Assembly (NCBI RefSeq): GCF_030818655.1
Contig: NZ_JAUTAN010000001.1
Span: 2,914,001-2,978,000 of the forward strand
Length of the DNA stretch: 64,000 bases
Reading direction: 5' to 3'
From: Nocardioides zeae
GTDB taxonomy: Bacteria > Actinomycetota > Actinomycetes > Propionibacteriales > Nocardioidaceae
Below, piece by piece: positions 36,882 through 47,101 of this stretch; position 1 is the first letter of the stretch, and each line of letters opens with the position of its first letter. Under the pieces are notes generated by a model, which saw only the letters and a list, made by a program, of their open reading frames with translations, was not told the origin of the DNA and made no database searches. Both the position numbers and the translations under genes were made by a program.

Positions 36882-37166
36882 GTGGCACGACGACGGACGA
36901 CCGGGGTGTTCGCCATCTCCGTGGCGGCGGACATGGTCGCGATGCAGGTGCAGAACCTGCGGGTCTACGAGCGCCGGGGCCTCCTGACGCCCGACCGCAC
37001 GGCCGGCGGCACGCGGCTCTACAGCGAGGACGACATCGAGCGTCTCGAGCGCATCCGCGACCTCCTGGCCGAGGGCCTCAACATCGCCGGGGTCGCCCGC
37101 GTGCTCGCCCTGGAGGACGAGGTGGCGCGCCTGCACGCCGAGAACGCGCGGCTGCGCGAGGGCTAG
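36882..37166 (+). CDS. MerR family regulator (HspR-like)
   Basis: A 94-residue protein with a MerR winged helix. VQNLRVYERRGLLTPDRTAGGTRLYSEDD-type sequence covers residues about 20-48 (the key core is LRVYERRGLL), followed by RIRDLLAEGLNIAGV and a short C-terminal coiled coil (EDEVARLHAENARL). The size and lack of an effector domain match HspR, the repressor of heat-shock genes. GTG 36882 follows GGGAGGA at 8 bases. Control of the divergent hsp20 gene is the natural inference. Confidence 0.88.
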   Translation: MARRRTTGVFAISVAADMVAMQVQNLRVYERRGLLTPDRTAGGTRLYSEDDIERLERIRDLLAEGLNIAGVARVLALEDEVARLHAENARLREG

Positions 37167-37176
37167 CCGCGGCCGG

Positions 37177-37866
37177 TCAGCCCCGCCAGACCGGAGCGGC
37201 GTCGAGGTCGGCGTGGCTCCGCACCCAGGCGTGCATCGCGATGGCGGCGGCCGAGCTCGCGTTGATGGAGCGGGTCGAGCCGAACTGGGCGATCGAGAAG
37301 GTGCCGTCGCAGACCGCACGGGCCTGCTCGGAGAGCCCCGGCCCCTCCTGCCCGAAGAGGAAGCAGACGTCGTGGGGCACGGCCATCGTCTCGAGGTGGG
37401 CCGACCCCGGCAGGTTGTCGATGCCGAGCAGCCGCACGGGCGCCGGCAGGCCGTGCAGGTAGTCCGCCAGCTCCGGCACCGACGCGTGGTGGCGCACGTG
37501 CTGGTAGCGGTCCGTCACCATCGCCCCGCGGCGGTTCCAGCGACGGTTGCCGACGATGTGCACCTCGGCGGCGAGGAACGCGTTGGCCGTGCGCACGATC
37601 GTGCCGATGTTGAAGTCGTGCTGCCAGTTCTCGATGGCGACGTGGAACCCGTGGCGGCGGGTGTCGAGGTCCGCGACGATCGCCTCGAGGCGCCAGTAGC
37701 GGTACCGGTCGACCACGTTGCGCCGGTCGCCGTGCGCGAGCAGCTCCGGGTCGTAGTGCTCCCCCGGGGGCCACGGCCCCTCCCAGGGCCCCACCCCGAC
37801 CTCGGCCGGGCCGTGGGGCATGGGGTCGTACGGCGCGCGCTCGCCCGCGTCGTGCCCCTCGCTCAC
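37177..37866 (-). CDS. TrmH/SpoU family RNA 2'-O-methyltransferase
   Basis: A 229-residue SPOUT methyltransferase. The three family motifs are present: NIGTIVRTANAF near residue 86, LFGQEGPGLS near 168, and STRSINASSAAAIAMHAW near 193 (usually SLNVSVAAAI), which together make the trefoil knot that binds S-adenosylmethionine. About 60 N-terminal residues are Pro/Gly-rich and poorly conserved. GTG 37866 overlaps the DedA stop (GTGA). Target RNA is unknown. Confidence 0.9.
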   Translation of the reverse strand: MSEGHDAGERAPYDPMPHGPAEVGVGPWEGPWPPGEHYDPELLAHGDRRNVVDRYRYWRLEAIVADLDTRRHGFHVAIENWQHDFNIGTIVRTANAFLAAEVHIVGNRRWNRRGAMVTDRYQHVRHHASVPELADYLHGLPAPVRLLGIDNLPGSAHLETMAVPHDVCFLFGQEGPGLSEQARAVCDGTFSIAQFGSTRSINASSAAAIAMHAWVRSHADLDAAPVWRG

Positions 37867-38585
37867 GCCTCCTCGAGCGCGTCGGGGTCGTGGGGGTTGC
37901 GGTGGTGGCGCGAGCGGCGGATCTGTCGCACGCGGAGCACCACGAACCCGATGACGAACAGGACCACCGCGGCGAGCACGACCGTCTGCACGATGCCCAT
38001 GTAGGGCTCGATGCGGTACCACTGGTCGCCGGCGAGGTACCCGGCCATCACCCACAGGGTGTTCCAGATCAGGCTGCCCAGCGTCGTGAGCACGACGAAG
38101 ATCCCCACGGGCATCCGCTCGATGCCGGCCGGCACCGAGATGAGGCTCCGGAAGATCGGCAGCATCCGCCCGAAGAAGACCGCCTTGCGGCCGTGCTTGG
38201 CGAACCAGGCCTCCGTGCGCTCGAGGTCCTCGGTCTTGACCAGGGGCATCCGCTCCCAGATCCAGTACATGCGGTCACGGCCGAAGACGACGCCCAGGTA
38301 GTACAGCGCGATCGCCCCGACGACCGAGCCGACCGTCGTCCACAGGATCGCCTCGACGACGGTGAACTCGCCCTGCGCCGCCGTGAAGCCCGCGAGGGGC
38401 AGGATGACCTCGCTGGGCAGCGGCGGGAAGAGGTTCTCGAGCGCGATCGCGATCCCGGCGCCGACGGGACCGATCTTCTCCATGAGGTCCACGGCCCACC
38501 CGGCGAAGCCGGTCAGGTCGTGCGGGTCGTGGGAGTCGTTCGCGGCGAGCACGGTCAGGCCAGGCAGGATGCTGGTCGGGATCAC
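37863..38585 (-). CDS. DedA family membrane protein
   Basis: A 240-residue VTT-domain protein with about five helices. IALENLFPPLPSEVILPLAG near residue 47 holds the acidic re-entrant motif, and FGRMLPIFRSLISVPAG near 140 the essential Arg motif. DedA proteins have been implicated in flipping undecaprenyl phosphate or other lipids and in maintaining membrane energetics. It is followed by a translationally coupled TrmH-type gene. Confidence 0.93.
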   Translation of the reverse strand: MIPTSILPGLTVLAANDSHDPHDLTGFAGWAVDLMEKIGPVGAGIAIALENLFPPLPSEVILPLAGFTAAQGEFTVVEAILWTTVGSVVGAIALYYLGVVFGRDRMYWIWERMPLVKTEDLERTEAWFAKHGRKAVFFGRMLPIFRSLISVPAGIERMPVGIFVVLTTLGSLIWNTLWVMAGYLAGDQWYRIEPYMGIVQTVVLAAVVLFVIGFVVLRVRQIRRSRHHRNPHDPDALEEA

Positions 38586-38630
38586 CCGGTGAGGATAGCC
38601 AGCCGGGTCGTCCGCATCCCGGCGAGGCGG

Positions 38631-39185
38631 TCAGATGTCGAGCTCGGCCTTGCCCACGGCGTACCGGTAGGGCACGCCCTGCTCCTCGACCCGCTCCGCC
38701 GCCCCCGTGTCGCGGTCGACGATGACGGCGACGCCGACGACCTCCGCGCCCTCGGCGCGCAGCGCGGCGACGGCCTCGAGCACCGAACCGCCGGTGGTGG
38801 AGGTGTCGTCGACCGCCAGCACGCGGCGGCCCTTCACCGGCGGGCCCTCGATCAGCTTCTGCAGGCCGTGCACCTTCTGCGCCTTGCGCACGACGAAGGC
38901 GTCGAGCACGCGACCGTCGGCCGCCGCCTGGTGCAGCATCGCGGTCGCCACGGGGTCGGCGCCGAGCGTGAGGCCGCCGACCGCGTCGTACTCCCAGTCG
39001 GCGGTCAGCTCCAGCATCGTCCGGCCGATCGCCGGGGCGGCCGCCGCGTCGAGGGTGACGCGCCGCATGTCGACGTAGTAGTTCGCCGTCGCACCCGAGC
39101 TCAGCGTCACCTCGCCCCGCACGATGGCCTTCTCGTTGACCTGGGCGAGGACGGTCCGCTTCGCGGGGGAGTCAGGGGCGCTCAT
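38631..39185 (-). CDS. pyrE: Orotate phosphoribosyltransferase
   Basis: A 184-residue enzyme that joins orotate to PRPP, giving orotidine 5'-phosphate in pyrimidine synthesis. The PRPP loop is VLAVDDTSTTGGSVLEAV near residue 122, and VVRKAQKVHGLQKLIEG holds the catalytic lysine loop. LSSGATANYYVDMR near 28 is the orotate-binding start. Other pyr genes are not adjacent. ATG 39185 is the conserved family start. Confidence 0.94.
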   Translation of the reverse strand: MSAPDSPAKRTVLAQVNEKAIVRGEVTLSSGATANYYVDMRRVTLDAAAAPAIGRTMLELTADWEYDAVGGLTLGADPVATAMLHQAAADGRVLDAFVVRKAQKVHGLQKLIEGPPVKGRRVLAVDDTSTTGGSVLEAVAALRAEGAEVVGVAVIVDRDTGAAERVEEQGVPYRYAVGKAELDI

Positions 39186-39196
39186 GGGCGCCCAGA

Positions 39197-39760
39197 CTAG
39201 TGGCCGCCGAGGGGGACCGTGGCGAGCACCTCGTGCCGCGGGCGACGACCCGCGCCCTCGCCGAGGTGGGACGCCACGACGGCGACCTCGTCGACGGTCC
39301 AGGACGGGCCGGCGTAGCCGTCGAGCAGCTTCACCCAGTCGCTCAGCCGGGCGGGACGCCCCGACCTCGCCACCGTGACGTGCGGGCGGAACCGGGCACC
39401 GTCGACCGGCACGCCGGCGGTCGCGTACGCCGCCCGCGCCCCCCGCGCCAGTGCCTCCAGCTCCTCGTCGGCCGACGTCGGCGCACCCACCCACAGCACC
39501 TTGCCGGCGTCGGCGTGGGGGAACGCTCCCCCGCCGGCCAGGCGCAGCTCGAACGGCGTACGGCGCGCCGCCGCCCCCGCGGTCCGCTCGAGCACCTCGT
39601 CGAGGCGCCACTCCTCGACCTCGGCAGCGAAGGCGAGCGTGAGGTGGAACGCGTCGGCGCGCGTCCAGCGGAGGTCGGCCGCCGCGCGCCGTACGTCGAG
39701 GAAAGCGTCGAGGTGGTCCGCCACGTCGTCGGGCGGGAGGACGGCGGTGAAGAGGCGCAT
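39197..39760 (-). CDS. thpR: RNA 2',3'-cyclic phosphodiesterase (2'-5' RNA ligase family)
   Basis: A 187-residue two-histidine phosphodiesterase. The paired HxTx motifs are HLTLAF near residue 40 and HVTVAR near 128, which together open 2',3'-cyclic RNA ends. ATG 39760 begins MRLFTAVLPP; the codon before it is GTG and might also serve. It ends 11 bases before pyrE and is probably in the same unit. Confidence 0.9.
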   Translation of the reverse strand: MRLFTAVLPPDDVADHLDAFLDVRRAAADLRWTRADAFHLTLAFAAEVEEWRLDEVLERTAGAAARRTPFELRLAGGGAFPHADAGKVLWVGAPTSADEELEALARGARAAYATAGVPVDGARFRPHVTVARSGRPARLSDWVKLLDGYAGPSWTVDEVAVVASHLGEGAGRRPRHEVLATVPLGGH

Positions 39761-39818
39761 CACCGGCGAGCGTAGGGCCGGCCCGGCCGGGGCGCACCTG
39801 GGTTTCCGTCACGCCGGA

Positions 39819-39874
39819 GCGGAGAACGCGTAGCCCGAGCCGCCGAGGAGGGGGTCTGACAGCGCGTTCTCCGC
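39819..39874. repeat. Stem-loop repeat A, 3' side of the AbiEi/DUF559 gene
   Basis: GCGGAGAACGCG and CGCGTTCTCCGC are perfect 12-base arms around a 32-base loop. The whole element (about 39812-39886, ending GTGAACAG) is closely similar to the one at 40828-40896; both hold GCCCGAGC, TCTG and CGTTCTCCGCCG in the same order. Confidence 0.75.
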
Positions 39875-39894
39875 CGAGTGAACAGGCCGCCGGC

Positions 39895-40758
39895 TCAGGC
39901 CGCCCGCTCGGCGTAGCGTGCGAGGCAGGTGATCACCCAGCCCGGGTCGTGCATGACCTGCCACCACGTGAAGCGCAGGACGGTCCACCCCGCCACCGTG
40001 AGCGCGGTGTAGCGCAGGCAGTCCGCCTGGAACGCCTCCTTGCTGCTGTGGAACTCCCACGAGTCGGCTTCGAGCACGAGCCGACGCCCGACGTCCACCA
40101 CGTCGGGGCGCACGGTCGCCGGCGCGGTGCCCCGCGTCTCCGCGGGCAGCCCGATCGTCACCTGGGGGCGGACGTCCAGGCCCGCATCGACGGCGAGCGC
40201 ACGCAGCCGGGACTCGAAGGGGTTGGCGGCGAGGCCCGACGCCAGCTCGGCCGCCCGGCGGGCCGCAGCCGCTCCCTTGCCCCGCACGGCGCGTGCGTCA
40301 GCGAGCAGGGTCGTCGGGTCGTAGCCGTGCCGGAGCGCCGAGTCGAGCACCGGGAGGGCGTCCCGCAGCGGGAGGCGTCGCGCGCAGTCGACGACGGTGA
40401 GGCGCTGGGAGGTCACGCGACCCGTCGTGGGATCGACCTCGCCCCAGATCGTGTCGGCGGCGACCGGTCGCACGTGGCCACCCGACGGGAGCTTCACGGT
40501 CGGGCGGTCCGGGAGCAGGGCGACCTCCCACCCGTGCGCCTGCGCAGCGTGGAGCAGGGCCACCTGCCCTCCACACTCGGCGGCGAGACGGAGCGCGCGG
40601 TCCACGTCGGGGAGGCGGTAGAGCCCGCGGCGCACGCGCACGATCTCGCCGGCGGCGACGGCGGCGGCGATGGCGCGAGGCCCGCAGGCGGCGATCTGGG
40701 CGCGGGTCGCCAGACCGCCGCAGCGGGCGACGCGCTCGGCAGGGCTGAGATCGGCCAT
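39895..40758 (-). CDS. AbiEi-type antitoxin domain plus DUF559 nuclease-like protein
   Basis: A 287-residue protein. Residues about 1-75 form the winged helix seen in AbiEi_4-type antitoxins (GGLATRAQIAACG and VRRGLYRLPD). The C-terminal 110 residues form a DUF559/Vsr-like PD-(D/E)xK fold: NPFESRLR near residue 180, then PDVVDVGRRLVLEAD near 218, and a closing GWTVLRFTWWQVM. This single-chain architecture is common in Actinobacteria and has no proven function. No AbiEii-type nucleotidyltransferase toxin is next to it. It is isolated and bracketed by two related stem-loops. Confidence 0.8.
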   Translation of the reverse strand: MADLSPAERVARCGGLATRAQIAACGPRAIAAAVAAGEIVRVRRGLYRLPDVDRALRLAAECGGQVALLHAAQAHGWEVALLPDRPTVKLPSGGHVRPVAADTIWGEVDPTTGRVTSQRLTVVDCARRLPLRDALPVLDSALRHGYDPTTLLADARAVRGKGAAAARRAAELASGLAANPFESRLRALAVDAGLDVRPQVTIGLPAETRGTAPATVRPDVVDVGRRLVLEADSWEFHSSKEAFQADCLRYTALTVAGWTVLRFTWWQVMHDPGWVITCLARYAERAA

Positions 40759-40827
40759 GCGCTCAGCCTCGCCCGGACTCGACCCCTGTGCGATCGGTCA
40801 TCCACAGGGGTGGGGAGGACGCGCCAC

Positions 40828-40883
40828 GCGGAAAACAGGTGGCCCGAGCGGCCGAACCCGGCGTCTGGCGACGCGTTCTCCGC
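40828..40883. repeat. Stem-loop repeat B, 5' side of the AbiEi/DUF559 gene
   Basis: GCGGAAAACAGG and CGCGTTCTCCGC are partly complementary arms of the same element as repeat A, here with mismatches in the left arm, and the same CGTTCTCCGCCG...GTGAACAG right end. It lies 70 bases upstream of the gene start. Confidence 0.7.
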
Positions 40884-40915
40884 CGTTGTGAACAGAGCCT
40901 CCAGGAACGGCAAAC

Positions 40916-40945
40916 GGCCCGCCCTCCCGGTGGGGAGGACGGGCC
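40916..40945 (-). terminator. Hairpin terminator of acyl-CoA dehydrogenase gene
   Basis: GGCCCGCCCTCCC and GGGGAGGACGGGCC pair over 12 positions with one mismatch and a 4-base loop, 15 bases past the gene's stop. Confidence 0.7.
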
Positions 40946-40959
40946 ATGCACGCACCGGC

Positions 40960-42105
40960 TCAGAAGCCCAGGTCGCGCCCGATCAGCTCCTTCATGATCT
41001 CGTTCGAGCCCGCCCAGATCTTCGAGACGCGGGCGTCGCGCCAGGCGCGCGCCACGCGGTACTCGTTCATGAAGCCGTAGCCACCGTGCAGCTGGACGCA
41101 GTGGTCGAGCACGTCGTTCTGGATCTCGCTCGTCCACCACTTCGCCTTGGCGGCGTCGACCGGGGTGAGCTCTCCCTTCGCGTGGGCGACGACGCACTGG
41201 TCGAGGAACGCCTCGCTGACCTCGATCTTGGTGACGAGCTCCGCCAGCAGGAACTTGGAGTGCTGGAACTGACCGATGGACTGGCCGAACGCCTTGCGGT
41301 CCTTCGCGTACTGGATCGTCTCCAGCAGGATCTGCTTCGCGTGGGCGATGTTGGACACCGCGCAGCCGAGGCGCTCCTGCGGCAGCTTCTGCATCATGTG
41401 GATGAAGCCGCCGTCGAGCTCGCCGACGATGTGGTCGTCACCGAGCCGCACGTTCTCGAAGAACAGCTCGGCCGTGTCGGACTCGTCCTGGCCGACCTTG
41501 TCGAGCTTCCGGCCACGGCTGAAGCCTTCCGCCGCCGCGGGGATCGCGAACAGCGTGATGCCCCGCGCCTTCTTCTCCGGGCTGGTGCGGACGGCCGTCA
41601 GCACGATGTCCGCGGAGTAGCCGTTGGTGATGAACGTCTTGGAACCGTTGATGACCCACTCGTCGCCGTCGCGCACCGCGGTGGTCTTGAGCGCGGCCAG
41701 GTCCGAGCCGCCGGAGGGCTCGGTCATGCCGATCGCGAGGAGGATCTCGCCCGCGGCGACACCCGGGAGCCAGCGCTGCTTCTGCTCCTCGGTGCCGAGC
41801 GCGACGATGTAGGGCGCCGTGATGTCGGCGTGGATGCCCCAGCACGAGCCGAGCGCGGCGTTGACCTTGCTCAGCTCCTCGCCCATGACGGCGTTGAAGC
41901 GGTAGTCGCCGGCGCCCGCGCCGCCGTACTCCTCCGGGATCTCGAGACCGAGGAACCCCTGCTTGCCCGCCTCGAGCCAGAACTCGCGCGGGATTCCCTT
42001 CTTCTCGGCGTAGGTCTCCACCTCGGGGATGACCGAACGCTCCAGGAACTCCCGCACCGAGCTGCGGAACGCCTCGTGGTCCTCGTCGTAGATCTCACGC
42101 TTCAC
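40960..42105 (-). CDS. Acyl-CoA dehydrogenase
   Basis: A 381-residue FAD enzyme that makes the 2,3-double bond of acyl-CoA esters and passes electrons to ETF. LLAIGMTEPSGGSDLAALKT near residue 125 and WVINGSKTFITNG near 152 are the two flavin/substrate signatures, and QLHGGYGFMNEYRVARAWRD near 340-358 holds the probable catalytic Glu and the second family signature. It is closest to long-chain or isovaleryl-type members by pattern. It stands alone, with a terminator after it. Confidence 0.93.
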   Translation of the reverse strand: MKREIYDEDHEAFRSSVREFLERSVIPEVETYAEKKGIPREFWLEAGKQGFLGLEIPEEYGGAGAGDYRFNAVMGEELSKVNAALGSCWGIHADITAPYIVALGTEEQKQRWLPGVAAGEILLAIGMTEPSGGSDLAALKTTAVRDGDEWVINGSKTFITNGYSADIVLTAVRTSPEKKARGITLFAIPAAAEGFSRGRKLDKVGQDESDTAELFFENVRLGDDHIVGELDGGFIHMMQKLPQERLGCAVSNIAHAKQILLETIQYAKDRKAFGQSIGQFQHSKFLLAELVTKIEVSEAFLDQCVVAHAKGELTPVDAAKAKWWTSEIQNDVLDHCVQLHGGYGFMNEYRVARAWRDARVSKIWAGSNEIMKELIGRDLGF

Positions 42106-42178
42106 GAAACGTGAGGCTACCTACCGGTAACTCGGCTGTCATCAGCGGCGTCCGTGAGGCCCTCGTCACAGGATCTCG

Positions 42179-43228
42179 TCACAGGCCCTCGGCCCGGCGG
42201 CCGGCGTCCTCCACCGCGGTGACCGTGCCGGCGAGCAGGCCGAACACCTCGTCGACGCCCGCCGCCACCCGGGTGGCGATCCGGCCGTCGACCCCGACGA
42301 GGACGGCGGCGGGCGTCCCCGGCACGCCGAGCGCCGCGGCCGTCCCACCGGCTCCGAGCGCGAGTATCGGCTCCAGCTCGGGGAAGTCGCGCAGTATCGC
42401 GTCCCGGTCCGCCGAGGTCACGACGAGGATCCGCGCACCCCGGCCGAGGGCGTCCTGCCAGGCCGGCAGCTCGGCCAGCACCTCGCGGCAGGTGCCGCAC
42501 GTCGGGCTCGCCAGCACGAGGAGGAGGCCGCGCTCGCCCACGAGGTGCCGCAGGCTCCGCACCTGCCCGCCCGCCAGCACGACCTCGACGTCGGGGACCG
42601 GCGCACCGGTGCGGTCGGGGATGCCGTTCACGTCGACGGGGTACGCCGCGGCGCCGTCCTCGTCCGGCACCACGGGCCCGGCCGGCGGTGTCGCCACCCG
42701 GGCACGGGCGGCGGCCAGCGCCGTGGTCAGCACGAGCACGAGCCCGAGGAGCGCGGCACCGAGCAGCCCCAGGACGACGTCGGGCGTCGCCTCCCGGGCC
42801 ACCGCCCGCACCAGCCCGCCCTCCCCCACGACGAGCGCGACGACGGCGAGCGCCGCGAGCCCGGCCGTGCGGACGACGGCCAACCCCGTCACGGGCTCGG
42901 TCGACCAGGCCCCGAAGCACCCGCAGGAAGCGCCGTCGGCCCGGCGGGCCGCCCGGGCGAGGACCACCGCGAACGCGGTCAGCAGGAGCACGGCACCGGA
43001 GGCGGCCACCGTGGCGGCCGGGTCCGGCAGCAGGAGCCCGACGGCGAGGGCGACCTCCGCGCCCGCGAGCACGTACGGCGCGGCCCACCACTCCCGCCAC
43101 GACGCCGGCGCGAGGGATCTCCACCCGACGCGGGCCGCGTCGGGATCGCGCACCTTCGCGAACGCAGCGACCGCCAGCACCCCCACGAGGGTGCTGGCGG
43201 TCGCGACGTGCAGTGCGGCGCTCGGCAT
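42179..43228 (-). CDS. MauE/DoxX-type membrane domain fused to thioredoxin-like domain
   Basis: A 349-residue fusion. Residues about 1-195 have five hydrophobic helices with the MauE signature GASCGCFGAW near 105, whose Cys pair faces the membrane relay. Residues about 225-345 are a TlpA/AhpC-like thioredoxin with the active site SPTCGTCREV near 265. MauE proteins act in disulfide formation or transfer for periplasmic enzymes such as methylamine dehydrogenase. ATG 43228 follows AGGGGAACAG. It is 84 bases downstream of a Tat-exported two-cysteine protein, a possible client. Confidence 0.85.
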   Translation of the reverse strand: MPSAALHVATASTLVGVLAVAAFAKVRDPDAARVGWRSLAPASWREWWAAPYVLAGAEVALAVGLLLPDPAATVAASGAVLLLTAFAVVLARAARRADGASCGCFGAWSTEPVTGLAVVRTAGLAALAVVALVVGEGGLVRAVAREATPDVVLGLLGAALLGLVLVLTTALAAARARVATPPAGPVVPDEDGAAAYPVDVNGIPDRTGAPVPDVEVVLAGGQVRSLRHLVGERGLLLVLASPTCGTCREVLAELPAWQDALGRGARILVVTSADRDAILRDFPELEPILALGAGGTAAALGVPGTPAAVLVGVDGRIATRVAAGVDEVFGLLAGTVTAVEDAGRRAEGL

Positions 43229-43312
43229 CTGTTCCCCTGACGTCGATCGCCCGCGGGACATCCGCGCTCGGAGACCGGACCGGGCGGCGTCAGTGTGCCG
43301 CCGGCGGCTCGG

Positions 43313-43825
43313 TCAGGCGCCGACCTGGCAGCCGAGCACGCCGGCGATGCCCGACTCGGCGTACCGCAGCTCCGCCGACGTCTTGGGGTTGCCCGTCGAG
43401 GTGAACCCCGTCGGGAGGGTGACGACAGCCGTGGTGACGGTCGCAGCGCTCACGTTGAGCAGGCGGTTGAGGGTGATCTTCTGGTTCGGGGGAAGCGCCG
43501 CCGTGAGGGCGTAGTTGCCGCCGCCGAGCTCGACGGCCCCGCTCGGGGCGCTGATGTTGACGGCCACGCCGTTGGTGGGGTTGATCGAGATGATGGTCCC
43601 GGCCGGGAGCGCGACGGCGCCGGCCGTGAGGTCGAAGCCCGAGTTGATGACGCCGTTGACCGTGCCGCAGTGCGCGGTGATGGCGAAGTAGCCGACGTCG
43701 GTCATCGACGACGCGAAGGCCGGCGCGGCGGACACGACGGCGACGGCCGGGACGGACCAGGCGGCGGTGCGGGTGACGGCGCGTCGGCTGACGAGGCGCC
43801 GTCCGTCGTTCTGGATGTCGGTCAT
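43313..43825 (-). CDS. Small Tat-exported protein, unknown function
   Basis: A 170-residue protein with a twin-arginine signal: SRRAVTRTAAWSVPAVAVV ending in APAFASS near residues 15-42. The mature part (about 128 residues) is rich in Gly, Ala, Thr, Asn and Val with alternating beta-strand patterns (AGTIISINPTNGVAVNIS, LPPNQKITLNRL). It has exactly two Cys, one near its start (ITAHCGTV) and one five residues from the end (VLGCQVGA), which could form one disulfide tying the termini together. ATG 43825 is preceded by the same CGTCAGGGGA sequence as the MauE-thioredoxin gene downstream. I do not recognise the mature domain. Confidence 0.7.
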   Translation of the reverse strand: MTDIQNDGRRLVSRRAVTRTAAWSVPAVAVVSAAPAFASSMTDVGYFAITAHCGTVNGVINSGFDLTAGAVALPAGTIISINPTNGVAVNISAPSGAVELGGGNYALTAALPPNQKITLNRLLNVSAATVTTAVVTLPTGFTSTGNPKTSAELRYAESGIAGVLGCQVGA

Positions 43826-43857
43826 GAGGCGCTCCCCTGACGGTGGGACGGTCGGTT

Positions 43858-43887
43858 CGAAGGTCGGGGAACCCCTCCCGACCTTCG
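43858..43887 (-). promoter_or_regulatory. Leader hairpin ahead of Tat-exported protein gene
   Basis: CGAAGGTCGGG and CCCGACCTTCG are perfect 11-base arms around an 8-base loop (AGGGGTTC on the coding strand), 33-62 bases before the start codon. No T run follows, so mRNA stability or protein binding is more likely than termination. Confidence 0.5.
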
Positions 43888-44063
43888 GTGAGCATAAGCA
43901 CTGTTCGGCCATACGTCTCTACTAATCCGCAACTTCAAGGGCTTGGACCTCAAGATTTGTCGAAGACAAGCTGGCGAAAGGGTGAGCCGGGCGGCGGGTG
44001 GGCACCCCATTTCGGGGCCCTGCCTCTAATGGGGCCGATACCGACGATCAGGGAGGGCACCTC

Positions 44064-46262
<2,199 letters not shown>

Positions 46263-46270
46263 GCGGACGC

Positions 46271-46308
46271 ACGACGGCCCGGCACCCCTCGGGGTGCCGG
46301 GCCGTCGT
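46271..46308. terminator. Bidirectional hairpin between glgX and lipoprotein gene
   Basis: ACGACGGCCCGGCACCCC and its exact complement form an 18-pair stem with a 2-base centre, placed between two convergent genes. Confidence 0.85.
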
Positions 46309-46321
46309 CGCGTGGGGGGAC

Positions 46322-47101
46322 TCAGCCCATGAGGGAGTTCAGGTCCACCACGTCGGCGTCGTCCGGGGCCTCGAACGAGACGTCCTCGTCGAAGTCGGTC
46401 AGGTCGAACGAGCCCTCGTCGCCACCGTCGACGCGCACCGCGTAGTGCGGCTCGTCGACCGCGACCCACAGGGTCGCCGGCGTCCCGTCGCTCTCGTGGT
46501 CGATGGCGATGGCCTCGACGCCGTCGATGTCCTCGACGTCGCCCTTGGTGGCCTCGCTGTTGTCGTCGTCGTCATCGTCGTCGGCGTCGTCGAAGAAGGA
46601 CTCGATGGTGCAGAAGTCGTCGAAGCTGCCCTCTTCGTCGGTGATCCACTTGCCCTCGACCTGGCTGAGCAGCTGGTCCAGGGTGGCGTCGTCCATGCCG
46701 GCACCGCCGAGCTGGGCGCGCCAGAAGTCGGCGGTGGGGCGGTACCACCCCTCGTCGCCGATCTTCAGCACCTCGACGTCGCTGCCGTCGATCCCGACCG
46801 TGCCCTCGCAGCCGTCCGTGGCGAGCACGAGGTCGAGCGACGCCTCGGAGCCGTCGGACTGCATCTCACCGACGATGCGGAACGACGAGGCGTTCTTCGT
46901 CGCCTCCTCGGCGGCGTCCATGATCGCCTGCGCGTCCTGGTCGACGAACGACGAGGAGTCGCCGGAGTCGCCCGAGCCCTCGGAGTCGTCGGAGTCGCCG
47001 CCGCACCCGGCCAGCACGGTCGTCGCCATCACCGCGGTGCCCAGCAGCGCCACGCCGCGGCGCGCTCCTCGTCGCGTCGTGCCTCGCATCGTCAGTCGCA
47101 T
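46322..47101 (-). CDS. Lipoprotein, LppX/LprAFG-like
   Basis: A 259-residue secreted lipoprotein. A basic head and hydrophobic core end in the lipobox VLAGCGG near residue 29; the mature part starts with a Ser/Asp/Gly linker. The rest has the pattern of LolA-like actinobacterial lipoproteins (SSFRIVGEMQSDG, ATLWVAVDEPHYAVRVD), which carry lipids across the envelope. A run of seven or more Asp near residue 170 is unusual. Two mature Cys (DGCEGT and DFCTIE) may form a disulfide. ATG 47101 has GGGGAG upstream. Confidence 0.8.
   Translation of the reverse strand: MRLTMRGTTRRGARRGVALLGTAVMATTVLAGCGGDSDDSEGSGDSGDSSSFVDQDAQAIMDAAEEATKNASSFRIVGEMQSDGSEASLDLVLATDGCEGTVGIDGSDVEVLKIGDEGWYRPTADFWRAQLGGAGMDDATLDQLLSQVEGKWITDEEGSFDDFCTIESFFDDADDDDDDDNSEATKGDVEDIDGVEAIAIDHESDGTPATLWVAVDEPHYAVRVDGGDEGSFDLTDFDEDVSFEAPDDADVVDLNSLMG

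Noticed and set aside
39895..40758. A complete type IV AbiE toxin-antitoxin pair
   Set aside because: Only the AbiEi-like N-terminal domain is present. No nucleotidyltransferase (AbiEii) gene is adjacent; the flanks are intergenic repeats, thpR and an acyl-CoA dehydrogenase.
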